DNA of 64,000 nt from Sulfitobacter sp. CW3 (GTDB lineage Bacteria; Pseudomonadota; Alphaproteobacteria; Rhodobacterales; Rhodobacteraceae). Each line of letters starts with the position of its first letter. The stretch's first letter is position 1. The position numbers and the translations under genes were made by a program. Below the pieces are notes generated by a model that saw nothing but the letters and a program-made list of their open reading frames with translations, was not told where the DNA came from and made no database searches. Shown here piece by piece: positions 1 to 9,927 of the stretch. The DNA lies in contig NZ_JAHXRL010000008.1 in assembly GCF_019392245.1 (NCBI RefSeq), positions 1 through 64,000 of the forward strand, read 5' to 3'.

Positions 1-299
1 GTGTCTGCTTGTCTGCGTCTCCGGTAAGGGGGGTTCTAAGGTTTGTTCCAAATACCCGCAACCCCTTTTTTCGGTTTTTTCGTCTTTAGTCAAAAAACCT
101 TCACAAAAGCCTGTTTTACTGGCGTTTCAGGCATTCGATTTCTTGCTGTGCCACGCAAGCCAGCAGCCGGAAACTCCATTTTTCAATCATTTCGGGTGTT
201 TTGGTGGTGTGAAGCGATTCACATTCGGTGGAATCGCACCGGAATCGGCGACTCGTTCACAGAATTTGGCAGGAATCAGGTCCCTGCCCTATATGCGCC
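1..299. other. Stretch without a recognisable gene
   Basis: Short open frames exist on the plus strand, but they have no ribosome binding site, no conserved motif and the composition of shadow frames. I see no RNA gene or clear terminator. It is the region downstream of the yhaN-like gene, which ends at 300 on the minus strand. Confidence 0.4.
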
Positions 300-3200
300 C
301 TATAATTGATGGACGCGCAGCTGATCACCGCAGGTTTTGCGCGCTATATCCACGACGTGCTGGTGATGGGTCAGATAGATCGCCTGCCCGGTCTGCCCAA
401 CACGCTGCATCAGCATACAAGCCGCGCGGGTTCGGGCCTCATCAAAGGTTTCGAACACGTCGTCACAAAAGAACGGCAGGATGCGTCCGTTCTGCGCCAT
501 CTGATCATAGGCCGCGGCACGCAATGCCAGATACAGCTGGAACCGTGTCCCCTTGGACATGTCGGCGGCCTCTTTCAGCGTCATGTCGGATGTCTGCACA
601 GCTTGCAGAATATCCCCGTTCCGCGTCGGCACTGTTTTCAGTTGCCCATAGGCCCCGTTTGTCAGTTCCTTAAATGCCTGCTCGGTCGCTGCCAGCATTC
701 CGCTTCTGTGGGCATCACGATACCGGCGGATCGCTTCTTCCGCGAGGATATGACCAAAGCGCCCCTCAAGGTATCGCAGCACCGCGTCTTCCATCTGTGC
801 CTCGATTGTCCGCTTTTGCGCGACAAGCGATGCAACCGCGTTATCAGCCCCCACACCATTCAGGGCTATTTGCGCAGCCATTCGTGTTTCAATCGCCCGT
901 TCCAATGAAGTGCGGCTTCGCAGCAAGTCTTGGGTGACAGTACCCAGCGCGACCTCGGACGCATCAGCTGGGTGACTATCTAACAACGCGGTGGCCGCTT
1001 CGGATGATGATACACCCAAGACCGACAATAGTGTGGTCAGCGTATCTTGTACCTTGGCCCGCAGATCGATCGCATTTCGGGCAACGGTTGTCGCGGTGCG
1101 CAGGTCTTCTAGGGTTTGCGTCGGAATCGCCGCATCAAACACCTGCGCGATCAGCTGCACCTGTTCATCCAGCACCTTGATCTGCTGCGCCGCTTCCTTT
1201 GCTGCAGTCTGGTGATGGGCATGTCGTGTTTCCAGCTCTCGGCTTTGGCGGGCAAGCTCCTTGGCCTCGGCAATCTGCGCTTGATAAGCGGCATAGCGTT
1301 CCAGGCCGGTTTTGCCGGTGTCACTCTCCAGCTTGATCTCATCCAGGCCGCGCTCGAACTCGGTGATATTGGCGGACATGGTTTCGACCTGACGGCGCAG
1401 CTTGCGGATGGTTTTGTCGGTCTGTGCAATCTCGCGCAGGGCGCGGGTTCCGTCCCATGTCAGCGGGTCCGTTTTTAGGTCTGGTATATAGTGTGTGACC
1501 GCATCTGCCCAATTGCGCCGCGCCGCATCTCTTGTGCTTTGGTTTTTTTCCTCGGCAGCACTGCGGCGGTCGGCTTCGGCTTTGGCGGATCTTGCGCCTG
1601 TTTGGGCAGATGCCAGCGCTTGTTTATGGGCCTCGTCCCCCGCCAGCTGTGCCTTGGCCAGTTTCAGCACGCCAGCAAGTGATCCGCTATCCACACCTAG
1701 TATAGTGTATAGGGTCTCTTTCAGGCGCTGCACCTGCGCACGCAAATCTGCTTGTCCGGTCTCAAGCGTGACAAGCTGGGCGGCGGCCTCGCCCGTTTGG
1801 TAGGCGTCACTTACCCAACGTGCGAAATCATCTGCATCTAGGGCAAGGGGCAACCCGTGCTGTTCTAGATAGCCGCCCAACTGCGCGTTCAGCTTTTCCA
1901 CGGTCTCCAGCGCCGCATCATGCCGGGCCTTGGCCTGCTCATGTTCCTCGCGCGCCTCGATCTCGTGGCGCTGCGCCTGACGGGTTTCGGCGATCTCTTT
2001 GCTTTGGGTGGCGCGCAGCTTGGTCTGGGCATCATCTGTCTGCATCGCCGTCTCGAACGCATTGGCCGATGCGGCGTCCAGCTTGGCCTTGTGGACCTGC
2101 CACAAGCCGTCGCGGGTTTCGCGTGTGGCAGCGGCTGTTGCGTCATCAATCAAATCGGGCAGTGCTTGCGACAGCTTGACCTGCGTTCGCGCGTGATCCC
2201 ACCGCGTCTGCGTCGCCGCCCGCTGTTGCGCGGTGGTGTCGGCAGCCCGCTGTGCCTGCGCCAACTCCGCGTTTAGCTGGGCAGCTTGGGCCGGGGTCAC
2301 CTGTATCTCGGGCAGCGTATCGAATTTCACACCGGGTCGGGCCAACTTGCGCAAAGCATCAACATGCGCCTGCGTTGCTGTTGCAAGCCTATGCTCGGCC
2401 TCGCCGTGCCGCGCCAAAATGTCTTCAGCATCTGCTGTCGCGATCACCCGATCCAAGCTCGGATCGCCCGTCACGTTCAGGCCAGCCTCTTCGACTTGGC
2501 GCATGGCCTCTTGCAGCTTGGCTTGCGCGTCCTGTGCTTCTTGGCGGGCGGTGGCAAATGCCTTGTCCGCATCGGTCAGTTCTGCCTTTAGCCGCTCCAT
2601 CGTCGCGAGATCAGCTTCGCCTAGAACATAGCGGCCCAAATCACCCGTGGTGGGCAACAAGGTTCCGGACAACTGCGCACGTAACTCTGCCTGTTCGTGG
2701 TCAAGCTCGGCCTGACGCCGTGGCAAATCCAGCAATCCAGTTTGCGCACGGCTTTTCAGTTCTTCCAGCGCGCCAAGCTGATCCGCCGCATCCAGCGCAT
2801 TCGGATCAACAACCACACCGCCGCGCTGCGCAGTAATCGCTTCTATCTCGTGAACCGCCTGATCATATGCCGCCGTCAGCGCCACGCGCTTGGTCATCAG
2901 ATCAAGCAACTGCTCAGGATCGATATCCAATGCGGTTGGGTAATGGGCGATGGGTTTCAACTGCGCCTCAAGCTCGCGCAACTGTGCTGCCAAAGGATGC
3001 GCTTTTAGCAGGTTTTCCAGCTCTAGCTTGCGCAGGGCCAGATCTTTCTCTTCGCCCCGCAATCCGGTCTCAAGCGTTTGGGCATTCTCAAGGTCACTGC
3101 GCAAGGCACGGTAAGCGGATGCGCTGACATCTTGGTCTTTTATCTGCTGATTGACCTCGGCCAATTCCGCCTTCAGCGCCGCGAATTCTGATTTCGTGCC

Positions 3201-3737
3201 ACCTTTGCGATAAATCTCAAGTGATCTGGCGTTCACATCTTCCAACACCTGCGACAGATCACTGATCCCCGCCGCCGCCGAAAACAACAGCTTGCCGATA
3301 TCACCTTTGCTTTTGGTGATCTCCTCGCCGCCGGCCTCGATGGTTTCATCGTCCAGACACAACAGCTTGCGATATTCATCGACCGACAGATCGCGCAGCG
3401 CATTCGTTAGTACAGTATCAGGAGTAACCTGCCCTTGCGCGTCCAGTAAATTCGGTTCGCGTTTGGACAGCCGGGTAAAGCTGTGTGCGGCCCCATCAAT
3501 TTCGACCACACCGCCAACACGCAGATTGGCACGCTGATGCTTGAACGCATAAGGATCATTTTTCGGAAAGCCGAAGAGAAGACGCAGATAGCCTTCCATC
3601 AACGTGGTTTTACCCGCCTCGTTGGGGCCAAAAACGATGTGAAAATCCGATCCGCCTGCCGGTGCTTCGCCAAAATCGATCTTGCGGTCGGTGAAGTGAC
3701 CAAAGGCGTCCAGATCCAGCTGGCGCAAGCGCATCAT
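300..3737 (-). CDS. SbcC/YhaN-like AAA ATPase, DNA repair
   Basis: Large SMC/Rad50-like ATPase of 1145 residues, expected to work with the nuclease encoded just upstream in DNA end processing. Seen: Walker A GPNEAGKT at residues 37-44; long alpha-helical coiled-coil arms rich in A, E, Q and K from about 170 to 950; near the C-terminus an ABC-type signature region (SKGTRFQLYLALRAAA) and a Walker B-like LPFFCDDVFETFD. This split head and long arm is the SbcC/Rad50/YhaN architecture. The start (ATGATG) overlaps the stop of the upstream nuclease gene by 4 bp, so the two are translationally coupled. The YhaN assignment is family-level; the actual substrate is not visible. Confidence 0.85.
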   Translation of the reverse strand: MMRLRQLDLDAFGHFTDRKIDFGEAPAGGSDFHIVFGPNEAGKTTLMEGYLRLLFGFPKNDPYAFKHQRANLRVGGVVEIDGAAHSFTRLSKREPNLLDAQGQVTPDTVLTNALRDLSVDEYRKLLCLDDETIEAGGEEITKSKGDIGKLLFSAAAGISDLSQVLEDVNARSLEIYRKGGTKSEFAALKAELAEVNQQIKDQDVSASAYRALRSDLENAQTLETGLRGEEKDLALRKLELENLLKAHPLAAQLRELEAQLKPIAHYPTALDIDPEQLLDLMTKRVALTAAYDQAVHEIEAITAQRGGVVVDPNALDAADQLGALEELKSRAQTGLLDLPRRQAELDHEQAELRAQLSGTLLPTTGDLGRYVLGEADLATMERLKAELTDADKAFATARQEAQDAQAKLQEAMRQVEEAGLNVTGDPSLDRVIATADAEDILARHGEAEHRLATATQAHVDALRKLARPGVKFDTLPEIQVTPAQAAQLNAELAQAQRAADTTAQQRAATQTRWDHARTQVKLSQALPDLIDDATAAATRETRDGLWQVHKAKLDAASANAFETAMQTDDAQTKLRATQSKEIAETRQAQRHEIEAREEHEQAKARHDAALETVEKLNAQLGGYLEQHGLPLALDADDFARWVSDAYQTGEAAAQLVTLETGQADLRAQVQRLKETLYTILGVDSGSLAGVLKLAKAQLAGDEAHKQALASAQTGARSAKAEADRRSAAEEKNQSTRDAARRNWADAVTHYIPDLKTDPLTWDGTRALREIAQTDKTIRKLRRQVETMSANITEFERGLDEIKLESDTGKTGLERYAAYQAQIAEAKELARQSRELETRHAHHQTAAKEAAQQIKVLDEQVQLIAQVFDAAIPTQTLEDLRTATTVARNAIDLRAKVQDTLTTLLSVLGVSSSEAATALLDSHPADASEVALGTVTQDLLRSRTSLERAIETRMAAQIALNGVGADNAVASLVAQKRTIEAQMEDAVLRYLEGRFGHILAEEAIRRYRDAHRSGMLAATEQAFKELTNGAYGQLKTVPTRNGDILQAVQTSDMTLKEAADMSKGTRFQLYLALRAAAYDQMAQNGRILPFFCDDVFETFDEARTRAACMLMQRVGQTGQAIYLTHHQHVVDIARKTCGDQLRVHQL

Positions 3738-4963
3738 TCGCCCTGCCCCCGCATCTTGGCGACCATCGACAGGATGGCATCATCCGTCAGGCGGGCCAGC
3801 AACGCGTCTTGCGCCGCTTCATCTGGTACCAGATCGCGGCGGCGGTCGGCGGGTAACAGCGCCAACATCTGATCCAGCTCTTTGCCCAGATTATCCCGCG
3901 ATGCAGGCGATGTGGCAACGTCATGCATCAGGTGCTCGACTTCGCCCACAGCACTGTCTGCGCGCGCCGAGGATGGCGGCGATACATCTAATAAAAGCTT
4001 CTCAAGCCACAGCCCGCCGATGTTTTCGGCCATCTGCGCGATTTCAGCCTGCCAGAAATCCGCAAGCTGCCGGACACGCCAAGCCATCGTGGTTTGCCCC
4101 GTCAACCGCAGCCGCAAGATCGCAGCGCCCCTGCCCGCCTCGGCCTTTAAACAGTGCCGCAAGGCATCGCGCACGTCGTCATCTGTTTCAGCGCCCTCGA
4201 CCACACAGGCGCAGGCGCGAAATTCCAATAGGGATGTGGGCAATTCCGATACGTCGATTTTCCCGTCCTGCACTGTCAGGATGGTGGCGGATTTCGGACC
4301 AGCCTCGCCGATGTCGCGCCCTTGGGGCATGCCCGGCATCACGATCCAGGGGTTCTGCCCATGCACCTGCCGTTTATGCACATGCCCAAGCGCCCAATAG
4401 TCAAAATCGGTCTGCGCCAGTTCCGCCACCGAACAGGGCGCATAAGGATCATGGCCCGCCGCCCCCATCAGCGACGTATGCATCATTGCGATGTTCACCG
4501 CCCCCGGCACCGGGGCCTTGTATTTGGGCAGCAAACTTTCGGGCGCATGGCGGCCCCGAAAACTGACGCCATGTATATAGACAGGATGATCGCCCAACTG
4601 GACCATGCCCCCCTTGCCATCAAACACATGCACATTGGCGGGCAATGCAATTTCGCCAGCAACGGGGTTTTCCGCGTCGTGGTTCCCTTTGATATAGAAC
4701 ACCTGCACATCCGCATCCGCCAGCCGCTGCATTTGCCCAGCGAGATAGGCGGCGGTTTTGGCGCTGCGTTCCTGACCGTCGTACAGATCACCCGCAATCA
4801 AGAACGCCGCGACGCCTTCGTCGATACAGTACTGCACCATCGTTTCCAGCGCATGACGGCTGGCACCTCGCACCTGCGCGGCAAGGCGGTCATCCTTTAA
4901 CGCCAAGCTGCGCAAAGGCGAATCCAGATGCAGGTCGGCAGTGTGCAGAATGCGAAGTGTCAA
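3734..4963 (-). CDS. SbcD/YhaO-like metallophosphoesterase exonuclease
   Basis: Calcineurin-like nuclease, partner of the SbcC/YhaN-like ATPase. Metal-binding motifs are complete: HTADLHLDSPL (residues 7-17), AGDLYDG, KGNHDAEN and ALGHVHKRQ. I chose the TTG at 4963, giving 409 residues that begin MTLRILHTADLHLD as usual for the family. A longer in-frame ATG at 5077 would add 38 residues unlike the family and would overlap the opposite selD-fusion gene. The intergenic stretch 4964-5106 carries divergent promoters and one near-match to a LexA box (see findings). Confidence 0.85.
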   Translation of the reverse strand: MTLRILHTADLHLDSPLRSLALKDDRLAAQVRGASRHALETMVQYCIDEGVAAFLIAGDLYDGQERSAKTAAYLAGQMQRLADADVQVFYIKGNHDAENPVAGEIALPANVHVFDGKGGMVQLGDHPVYIHGVSFRGRHAPESLLPKYKAPVPGAVNIAMMHTSLMGAAGHDPYAPCSVAELAQTDFDYWALGHVHKRQVHGQNPWIVMPGMPQGRDIGEAGPKSATILTVQDGKIDVSELPTSLLEFRACACVVEGAETDDDVRDALRHCLKAEAGRGAAILRLRLTGQTTMAWRVRQLADFWQAEIAQMAENIGGLWLEKLLLDVSPPSSARADSAVGEVEHLMHDVATSPASRDNLGKELDQMLALLPADRRRDLVPDEAAQDALLARLTDDAILSMVAKMRGQGE

Positions 4964-5106
4964 AAAGATCGGCCTTATCGCAGGAAAAAGTGCTGTGCAT
5001 TCTTTGTCACGCAGTTCACTTTCGGTTGCAACCACTGGCTGCTGCTTTGATCCTTGGGGATCAACGCGATATGACAACCGCAGCCCTGATCCAGAAAGCG
5101 CGCAAC

Positions 5107-7275
5107 ATGAATACGCCTGATGTCCCCCTGACCCAAGACCTTCTGTTGGTTGGGGGCGGACATGCCCATGCTTTGGTGCTGCGAAAATGGGGGATGAACC
5201 CGCTGCCCGGTGCGCGGCTGACGGTGATCAACCCCGGCCCGACCGCGCCCTATACCGGCATGTTGCCCGGCCATGTGGCGGGTCATTACAGCCGTGACAC
5301 CCTCGAGATTGATCTCGTGCAGCTGTGCCGTTTCGCTGGGGCGCGGCTGATTTTGGCACATGCCACAGATATTGACCGCACCGCCCGCCTGATCACAGTC
5401 GAGGGACAAGGCCCGATCGCCTATGATGTCGCGTCGATCGACATTGGCATCACGGCGGAAATGTCGATACCCGGCTTTGCCGATCATGCCGTCGGGGCCA
5501 AGCCGCTGGATGTCTACGCGCAGCGCTGGCGTGATTTTGTCACGGCTGCAAAGGATGGGTCCGTCGCCCCCACAGTTGCCGTTATCGGCGGCGGGGTTGC
5601 AGGATGCGAACTGGCGCTCGCGATGTCGCACGCGTTGCAGCAAGCGGGCGTCGAACCCGCGGTTACGGTGATCGAGGCGGGGCCGCAGATATCAGGGGTC
5701 GGCGACATTGCACGGCGCAAATTGATACGCGCAATGGCACAGGCCGGCATTACCCTGCGCACCGACGCGCGGGTCACTGCTATTGAGCCATCGCAGGTCC
5801 TGTTGAACGGCCAAGACCCGGTACAAGCTGCATTGACAGTGGGTGCTGCGGGCGCATTTCCGCACCGGTGGCTGGCCGATACTGACCTGCCCCTCATCGA
5901 CGGGTTTATTGAGACAACACCCGATCTGAGCATCAAGGGGGATACATCCATTTTTGCGGTCGGCGACTGTGCGGCGATGCCCTTTGCGCCGCGCCCCAAG
6001 GCCGGTGTTTTTGCCGTGCGCGCAGCCCCCGTGTTGCACCACAACCTGCGCGCGGCATTGACGGGTGGCCCCCGCAGGACATTCCAACCGCAAAAGAACT
6101 ACCTCAAGCTGATTTCCCTTGGCGGTAAATCTGCGATGGCGGAAAAATTCGGGCTAGCGTTTTCCGGTCCGCTGCTGTGGCGCTGGAAGGACCGTATTGA
6201 CCGCGCGTTTATGGACAAGCTTGATCACCTGCCCCACATGAAACCCGCCCGGCTCCCCGACGCAGTAGCCCTTGGCGCGCGCGAGATCATGCAAGAAAAA
6301 CCCCTGTGCGGTGGCTGCGGGGCCAAGGTGGGCGGGGCGCTATTGGCCGATGCCCTGTCGACCCTCGATATACGCACAAACCCGCAGGTGGTGACAGGCG
6401 TGGGCGACGATGCCGCCGTCGTCAAACTGCCGGGCGGCGGGTTTCAGGTGCTCAGCACGGACCACCTGCGCGCCATGATCCACGACCCCGTTCAGATGAC
6501 CCGCATCGCGGCTGTTCATGCTTTGGGCGATGTCTGGGCAATGGGGGCCGCACCACAGGTTGCCCTGTCCAGCCTGATTTTACCGCGCATGTCCCCACCC
6601 CTTCAGGCTCGCAGCCTGCGCGAGATTACAGATACAGCCCGCGCAGTCTTTGACGCCGCGGGGGCCACGTTGGTTGGTGGGCATACAACGATGGGGGCTG
6701 AACTGACAATTGGTTTTACCGTCACCGGCACGCGCGACACGATGCCCATCACTATTTCCGGCGCGCAGCCCGATGATGTCTTGCTGCTGACCCGCCCGAT
6801 CGGATCTGGCGTCATGATGGCGGCGCATATGGACGGAACAGCCCGTGGGCGCGATGTTGCCAGCACCTTGGCGATTATGGAGCAACCGCAATCACAGCAA
6901 GCCGAAATCCTGCGCGATGCCCACGCCATGACAGATGTGACCGGATTTGGTTTGGCAGGCCATGTGCTGGCGATGTGCAAAGCGTCAGGTTTGCGCGCAA
7001 CCCTACGCCAAGCGGATATTCCGGTTTATCAGGGTGCGCGCGCCTTGTCCGACGCCGGTGTCGCTTCCTCGCTTTTGCAGGCAAACCGCGAAAATGCGCC
7101 GACCCAAGGGATTGATGATCCGTTGATCCATGACCCTCAGACGGCTGGTGGGCTGCTCGCAGCGCTCCCCCAAAAGGCGGCCGAAAATGCCCTAAGGCAG
7201 CTTGAAAGCAAGGGATTGCATGGTTGGATTATCGGCACGCTTCAAGACGGTACGCCTTCTGTAACCCTCAAGTAA
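5107..7275 (+). CDS. selD: Fused NAD(P)/FAD oxidoreductase - selenide, water dikinase
   Basis: Makes selenophosphate from selenide and ATP, the selenium donor for 2-selenouridine in tRNA. The N-terminal half is a FAD/NADH-dehydrogenase-like module: LLVGGGHAHA near residue 12, a second Rossmann motif VIGGGVAGCE, and FAVGDCA. The C-terminal half from about residue 395 is SelD: CGGCGAKVG with Cys404 and Lys407 matching the catalytic Cys and Lys of E. coli SelD, GVGDDAAV, and HDPQTAGGLL. The active residue is Cys, not Sec (TGC at 6316). This fusion is a known arrangement; the oxidoreductase half may supply selenide, which is inference. The start at 5107 gives the standard N-terminus; ATG 5071 is possible. 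The 3' end overlaps mnmH by 8 bp, tail to tail. Confidence 0.93.
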   Translation: MNTPDVPLTQDLLLVGGGHAHALVLRKWGMNPLPGARLTVINPGPTAPYTGMLPGHVAGHYSRDTLEIDLVQLCRFAGARLILAHATDIDRTARLITVEGQGPIAYDVASIDIGITAEMSIPGFADHAVGAKPLDVYAQRWRDFVTAAKDGSVAPTVAVIGGGVAGCELALAMSHALQQAGVEPAVTVIEAGPQISGVGDIARRKLIRAMAQAGITLRTDARVTAIEPSQVLLNGQDPVQAALTVGAAGAFPHRWLADTDLPLIDGFIETTPDLSIKGDTSIFAVGDCAAMPFAPRPKAGVFAVRAAPVLHHNLRAALTGGPRRTFQPQKNYLKLISLGGKSAMAEKFGLAFSGPLLWRWKDRIDRAFMDKLDHLPHMKPARLPDAVALGAREIMQEKPLCGGCGAKVGGALLADALSTLDIRTNPQVVTGVGDDAAVVKLPGGGFQVLSTDHLRAMIHDPVQMTRIAAVHALGDVWAMGAAPQVALSSLILPRMSPPLQARSLREITDTARAVFDAAGATLVGGHTTMGAELTIGFTVTGTRDTMPITISGAQPDDVLLLTRPIGSGVMMAAHMDGTARGRDVASTLAIMEQPQSQQAEILRDAHAMTDVTGFGLAGHVLAMCKASGLRATLRQADIPVYQGARALSDAGVASSLLQANRENAPTQGIDDPLIHDPQTAGGLLAALPQKAAENALRQLESKGLHGWIIGTLQDGTPSVTLK

Positions 7276-8314
7276 CGCGCCGCGCCAAATCCTGTGCCGC
7301 TTGCGCCAGGGTGCTTTCGTCCAGATCATCCAGCGCGATCACCTGATCCGCCGTGACGGACCGCGCCATGGATTTGGCATAGCGGGGGTCGTAATGCGCT
7401 TGCATCAATCCGGCGGCCAATTCTTCCCACGCGCCCTCATCCGCTAACGCATGCCACGCCGCGATGACATCGGCAGCGTGATACGGGCGCAGCATATCAA
7501 TCTGATCATGCAACCGTCCGCTGTTATTCGTCAAATCCGCATAGGCAGTGGCCAAAAACCGGGCACGCGCGGCAATCGGGGCCTGCACTTCGATCCGGGG
7601 GGCATCGCGCATCGCGTGCCACAGGGCCGATGGCACCACCCGCGCCCCGATCTTACTGCTTTCCGCCTCGATCCACGTCATGCGGGTCGGGTCCATATTC
7701 TCTAATTGCGCTGCAAGCCGCGTCTCGAACATCTTTTGCGACGGCTGCCCACCATCGCGCGCACCGAACAATGACCCCCGATGGTTCGCTAGCCCCTCAA
7801 GGTCGATGACCTGCGCCCCGGCTTGGGCAAGATGATGCAGCAGCCGCGTTTTTGCGGTGCCCGTTCCACCTTCGATCAGGGTCAGCTTGTGGGGCAGCGG
7901 GGTGTCGTACATCTTATCAACCACCAACCGCCGATAGCTGCGATATCCGCCCTGCAACAACTGCACCCGCCAGCCGATCTGATCCAGAATCGTGGCGAAG
8001 GACCCCGACCGTTGCCCGCCGCGCCAGCAATAGACCAACGGCTGCCAGCCTCCGGGTTTGTCCGCTAGCGGCCCCATTAAATGCCGCGCCGCGTTCTGCG
8101 CCACCAAAGCCGCGCCAATCTTGCGCGCCATAAAGCTGCTGTCCTGTTTGTATATCGTGCCGACCTTTGCACGTTCCGCATCCGACAGAACCGGCAGATT
8201 GATCGCGCCGGGAATGTGATCTTGGGCAAATTCAGCGGGGGATCGCACATCAATGATCGTATCCGCCCCGCAAGAGGCGATATCAGGCAGATGATTTAGG
8301 CGAAGAAGGTTCAT
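7268..8314 (-). CDS. mnmH: tRNA 2-selenouridine synthase
   Basis: Converts 2-thiouridine at the wobble position of Lys, Glu and Gln tRNAs to 2-selenouridine using selenophosphate; 348 residues, normal length. N-terminal rhodanese domain: IIDVRSPAEF, then active Cys96 in LVYCWRGGQRSGS. A C-terminal P-loop domain follows, with the motif EGGTGTAKT at about 148-156, where the usual GKT is AKT, a small deviation. Convergent with selD and overlapping it by 8 bp, so one locus holds donor synthesis and use. No selA, selB or SECIS element is seen in the window, so selenium here appears dedicated to tRNA modification. Confidence 0.92.
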   Translation of the reverse strand: MNLLRLNHLPDIASCGADTIIDVRSPAEFAQDHIPGAINLPVLSDAERAKVGTIYKQDSSFMARKIGAALVAQNAARHLMGPLADKPGGWQPLVYCWRGGQRSGSFATILDQIGWRVQLLQGGYRSYRRLVVDKMYDTPLPHKLTLIEGGTGTAKTRLLHHLAQAGAQVIDLEGLANHRGSLFGARDGGQPSQKMFETRLAAQLENMDPTRMTWIEAESSKIGARVVPSALWHAMRDAPRIEVQAPIAARARFLATAYADLTNNSGRLHDQIDMLRPYHAADVIAAWHALADEGAWEELAAGLMQAHYDPRYAKSMARSVTADQVIALDDLDESTLAQAAQDLARRVT

Positions 8315-8578
8315 TGCACGCTTTCACAGCTGGGAAGCTTCAGTTTTAACTTGTCCGTTAGGAACGTCCAGCGTCTTGCAGCCGACAAATGCGCGTTGGC
8401 CAAGCATGGCATTGCCATTCCCTTTGTGCAGGACAAACATTCACTGTCAATGACGCCGGGGGGGGGGCTTTGTCACCCGCGCCCGAGGCCAAGATTATCA
8501 ATAAATGTTCCGACTATTACGCCCGGTCCATCAAGGGCGCGTGCCCGGGACGATCCGGATATCGTGATCGGCTGGCGC

Positions 8579-8821
8579 ATGGGCCGCGGCTATGCCTGGC
8601 TCGATACCGGCACCCACGGCAGCCTGCTGGACGCGGGGAATTTTGTCCGCACGCTGGAAACCCGCCCGGGCCTGCAAACCGGCAGCCCCGACGAAATCGC
8701 ATTCAACCAAGGCTGGATTAGCGCAGCAGAACTGCAAGAACGCGTAAAGCTGTTCGCTAAGAACGACTATGGGAACTATCTTGAGGGGTTGTTAACACAG
8801 CCAAATCACGGCCGGTTTTAG
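8579..8821 (+). pseudogene. C-terminal scrap of glucose-1-phosphate thymidylyltransferase (rmlA)
   Basis: About 80 residues beginning MGRGYAWLDTGTHGSLLDAG and continuing through GSPDEIAFNQGWISAAEL to AKNDYGNYLEGLL match the characteristic C-terminal part of RmlA/RfbA. The N-terminal nucleotidyl-transferase two thirds are absent: upstream sequence (8320-8570) is open but unrelated and contains a run of ten G. No other dTDP-rhamnose gene is nearby. I read it as the relic of a polysaccharide gene after deletion or rearrangement. Confidence 0.75.
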
Positions 8822-8853
8822 GTTGATCCACGTCAAGGACCCGCGCGCAAATC

Positions 8854-9687
8854 ATGTCATTGTGGCACCACCGAAACTGGGGGAGCGTGCCAGCCGTGAC
8901 AGAAACCGCAAGTAATCGAACGCCGGCCCTAGGTGCGCCACAGTTTCGCGCTGTCACCGTCGCAGACCTGTTGCAGGCGCTCAAACTTGGATGGGCGGAC
9001 TTGCGGCGCGCGCCGTTATTTGGGCTTGGGTTTGCCGCGGTTTACGTGATCGGCGCTTGGGCGATGGCGTGGATCACCTGGCAAACTGGAACGACCTTCT
9101 GGCTGGTTCTCGCCGTGTTCGGCTTTCCGCTACTTGGTCCCTTTATCGCTGTCGGCCTCTACGAAGTGTCGCGCAAATTACAGGCAGGGCAGCGGCCCGG
9201 CGTATCGGAAGTTTTGGGCGTTGTCATGTTACAGCGTAAACGGTCTCTTCCCATGATCGGGGCCATCAGCATTGTGATTTTTTTGTTCTGGTTCTTTCTG
9301 GGCCATATGATCTTTGCGCTGTTTCTGGGCCTCTCGCCGATGTCCAACATTTCATCCTCGGCCGAGGTGTTTTTGACCCCCAACGGGCTGGCTATGTTGA
9401 CAGTCGGCACCATCGTAGGGGCGATATTCGCGCTTCTTTTATATATGATCACGGTTCTGGCCATCCCCATGGTGCTGGACCGAGAGGTCGATTTCGTCAC
9501 TGCAATGGCGACCAGTTTTAGCTATGTCGCACGCAATCCGGTCGTCATGCTCGGTTGGGCTGTTTTCATCGCCACGCTGACTTTGGTATCGCTAGCGCCA
9601 CTGTTTCTAGGGCTTTTTGTCGTGCTGCCGCTGCTGGGCCACGCCACGTGGCATCTATACCACCTGCTGATCGTTCAGCCGGAATAA
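8854..9687 (+). CDS. DUF2189 integral membrane protein
   Basis: Membrane protein of 277 residues with about five to six hydrophobic helices, for example around residues 60-85, 90-110, 145-170 and 185-215. The N-terminal FRAVTVADLLQALKLGWADL and central LLGPFIAVGLYEVSRKLQ are typical of the DUF2189 family. Function unknown. The start is uncertain: ATG 8854 has no clear ribosome binding site, while GTG 8896 (VTETASNR...) lies about 10 nt after GGGGGAG. It stands alone between the rmlA scrap and a DUF421 gene. Confidence 0.75.
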   Translation: MSLWHHRNWGSVPAVTETASNRTPALGAPQFRAVTVADLLQALKLGWADLRRAPLFGLGFAAVYVIGAWAMAWITWQTGTTFWLVLAVFGFPLLGPFIAVGLYEVSRKLQAGQRPGVSEVLGVVMLQRKRSLPMIGAISIVIFLFWFFLGHMIFALFLGLSPMSNISSSAEVFLTPNGLAMLTVGTIVGAIFALLLYMITVLAIPMVLDREVDFVTAMATSFSYVARNPVVMLGWAVFIATLTLVSLAPLFLGLFVVLPLLGHATWHLYHLLIVQPE

Positions 9688-9927
9688 CTGGCCAAACCAT
9701 CACGCAACGTAAGCTCCGCAAGCCCAACCATAGGCTGCCCTTCCTTTGACACTGCAAGGCCTCTGCATCGGAAAAAATCCCGGCTTGCACGATAGTTTTG
9801 GATGTCTCTCTGGCGGGCTTGGCTGATTGCCCTACATCGAGACGTGCAGGGCGCGTTGCCGTGCAGCGGCTTTCAGCCCCTCAGTGACGCGGCCCATGAG
9901 GCCCTATGCCAAACAAGGAGTAGACAC

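Noticed and set aside
8351..8578. Open frame upstream of the rmlA scrap as an intact gene
   Set aside because: No family similarity, repeated Pro/Arg-rich shadow composition and a G10 run; only the C-terminal part from 8579 is recognisable.
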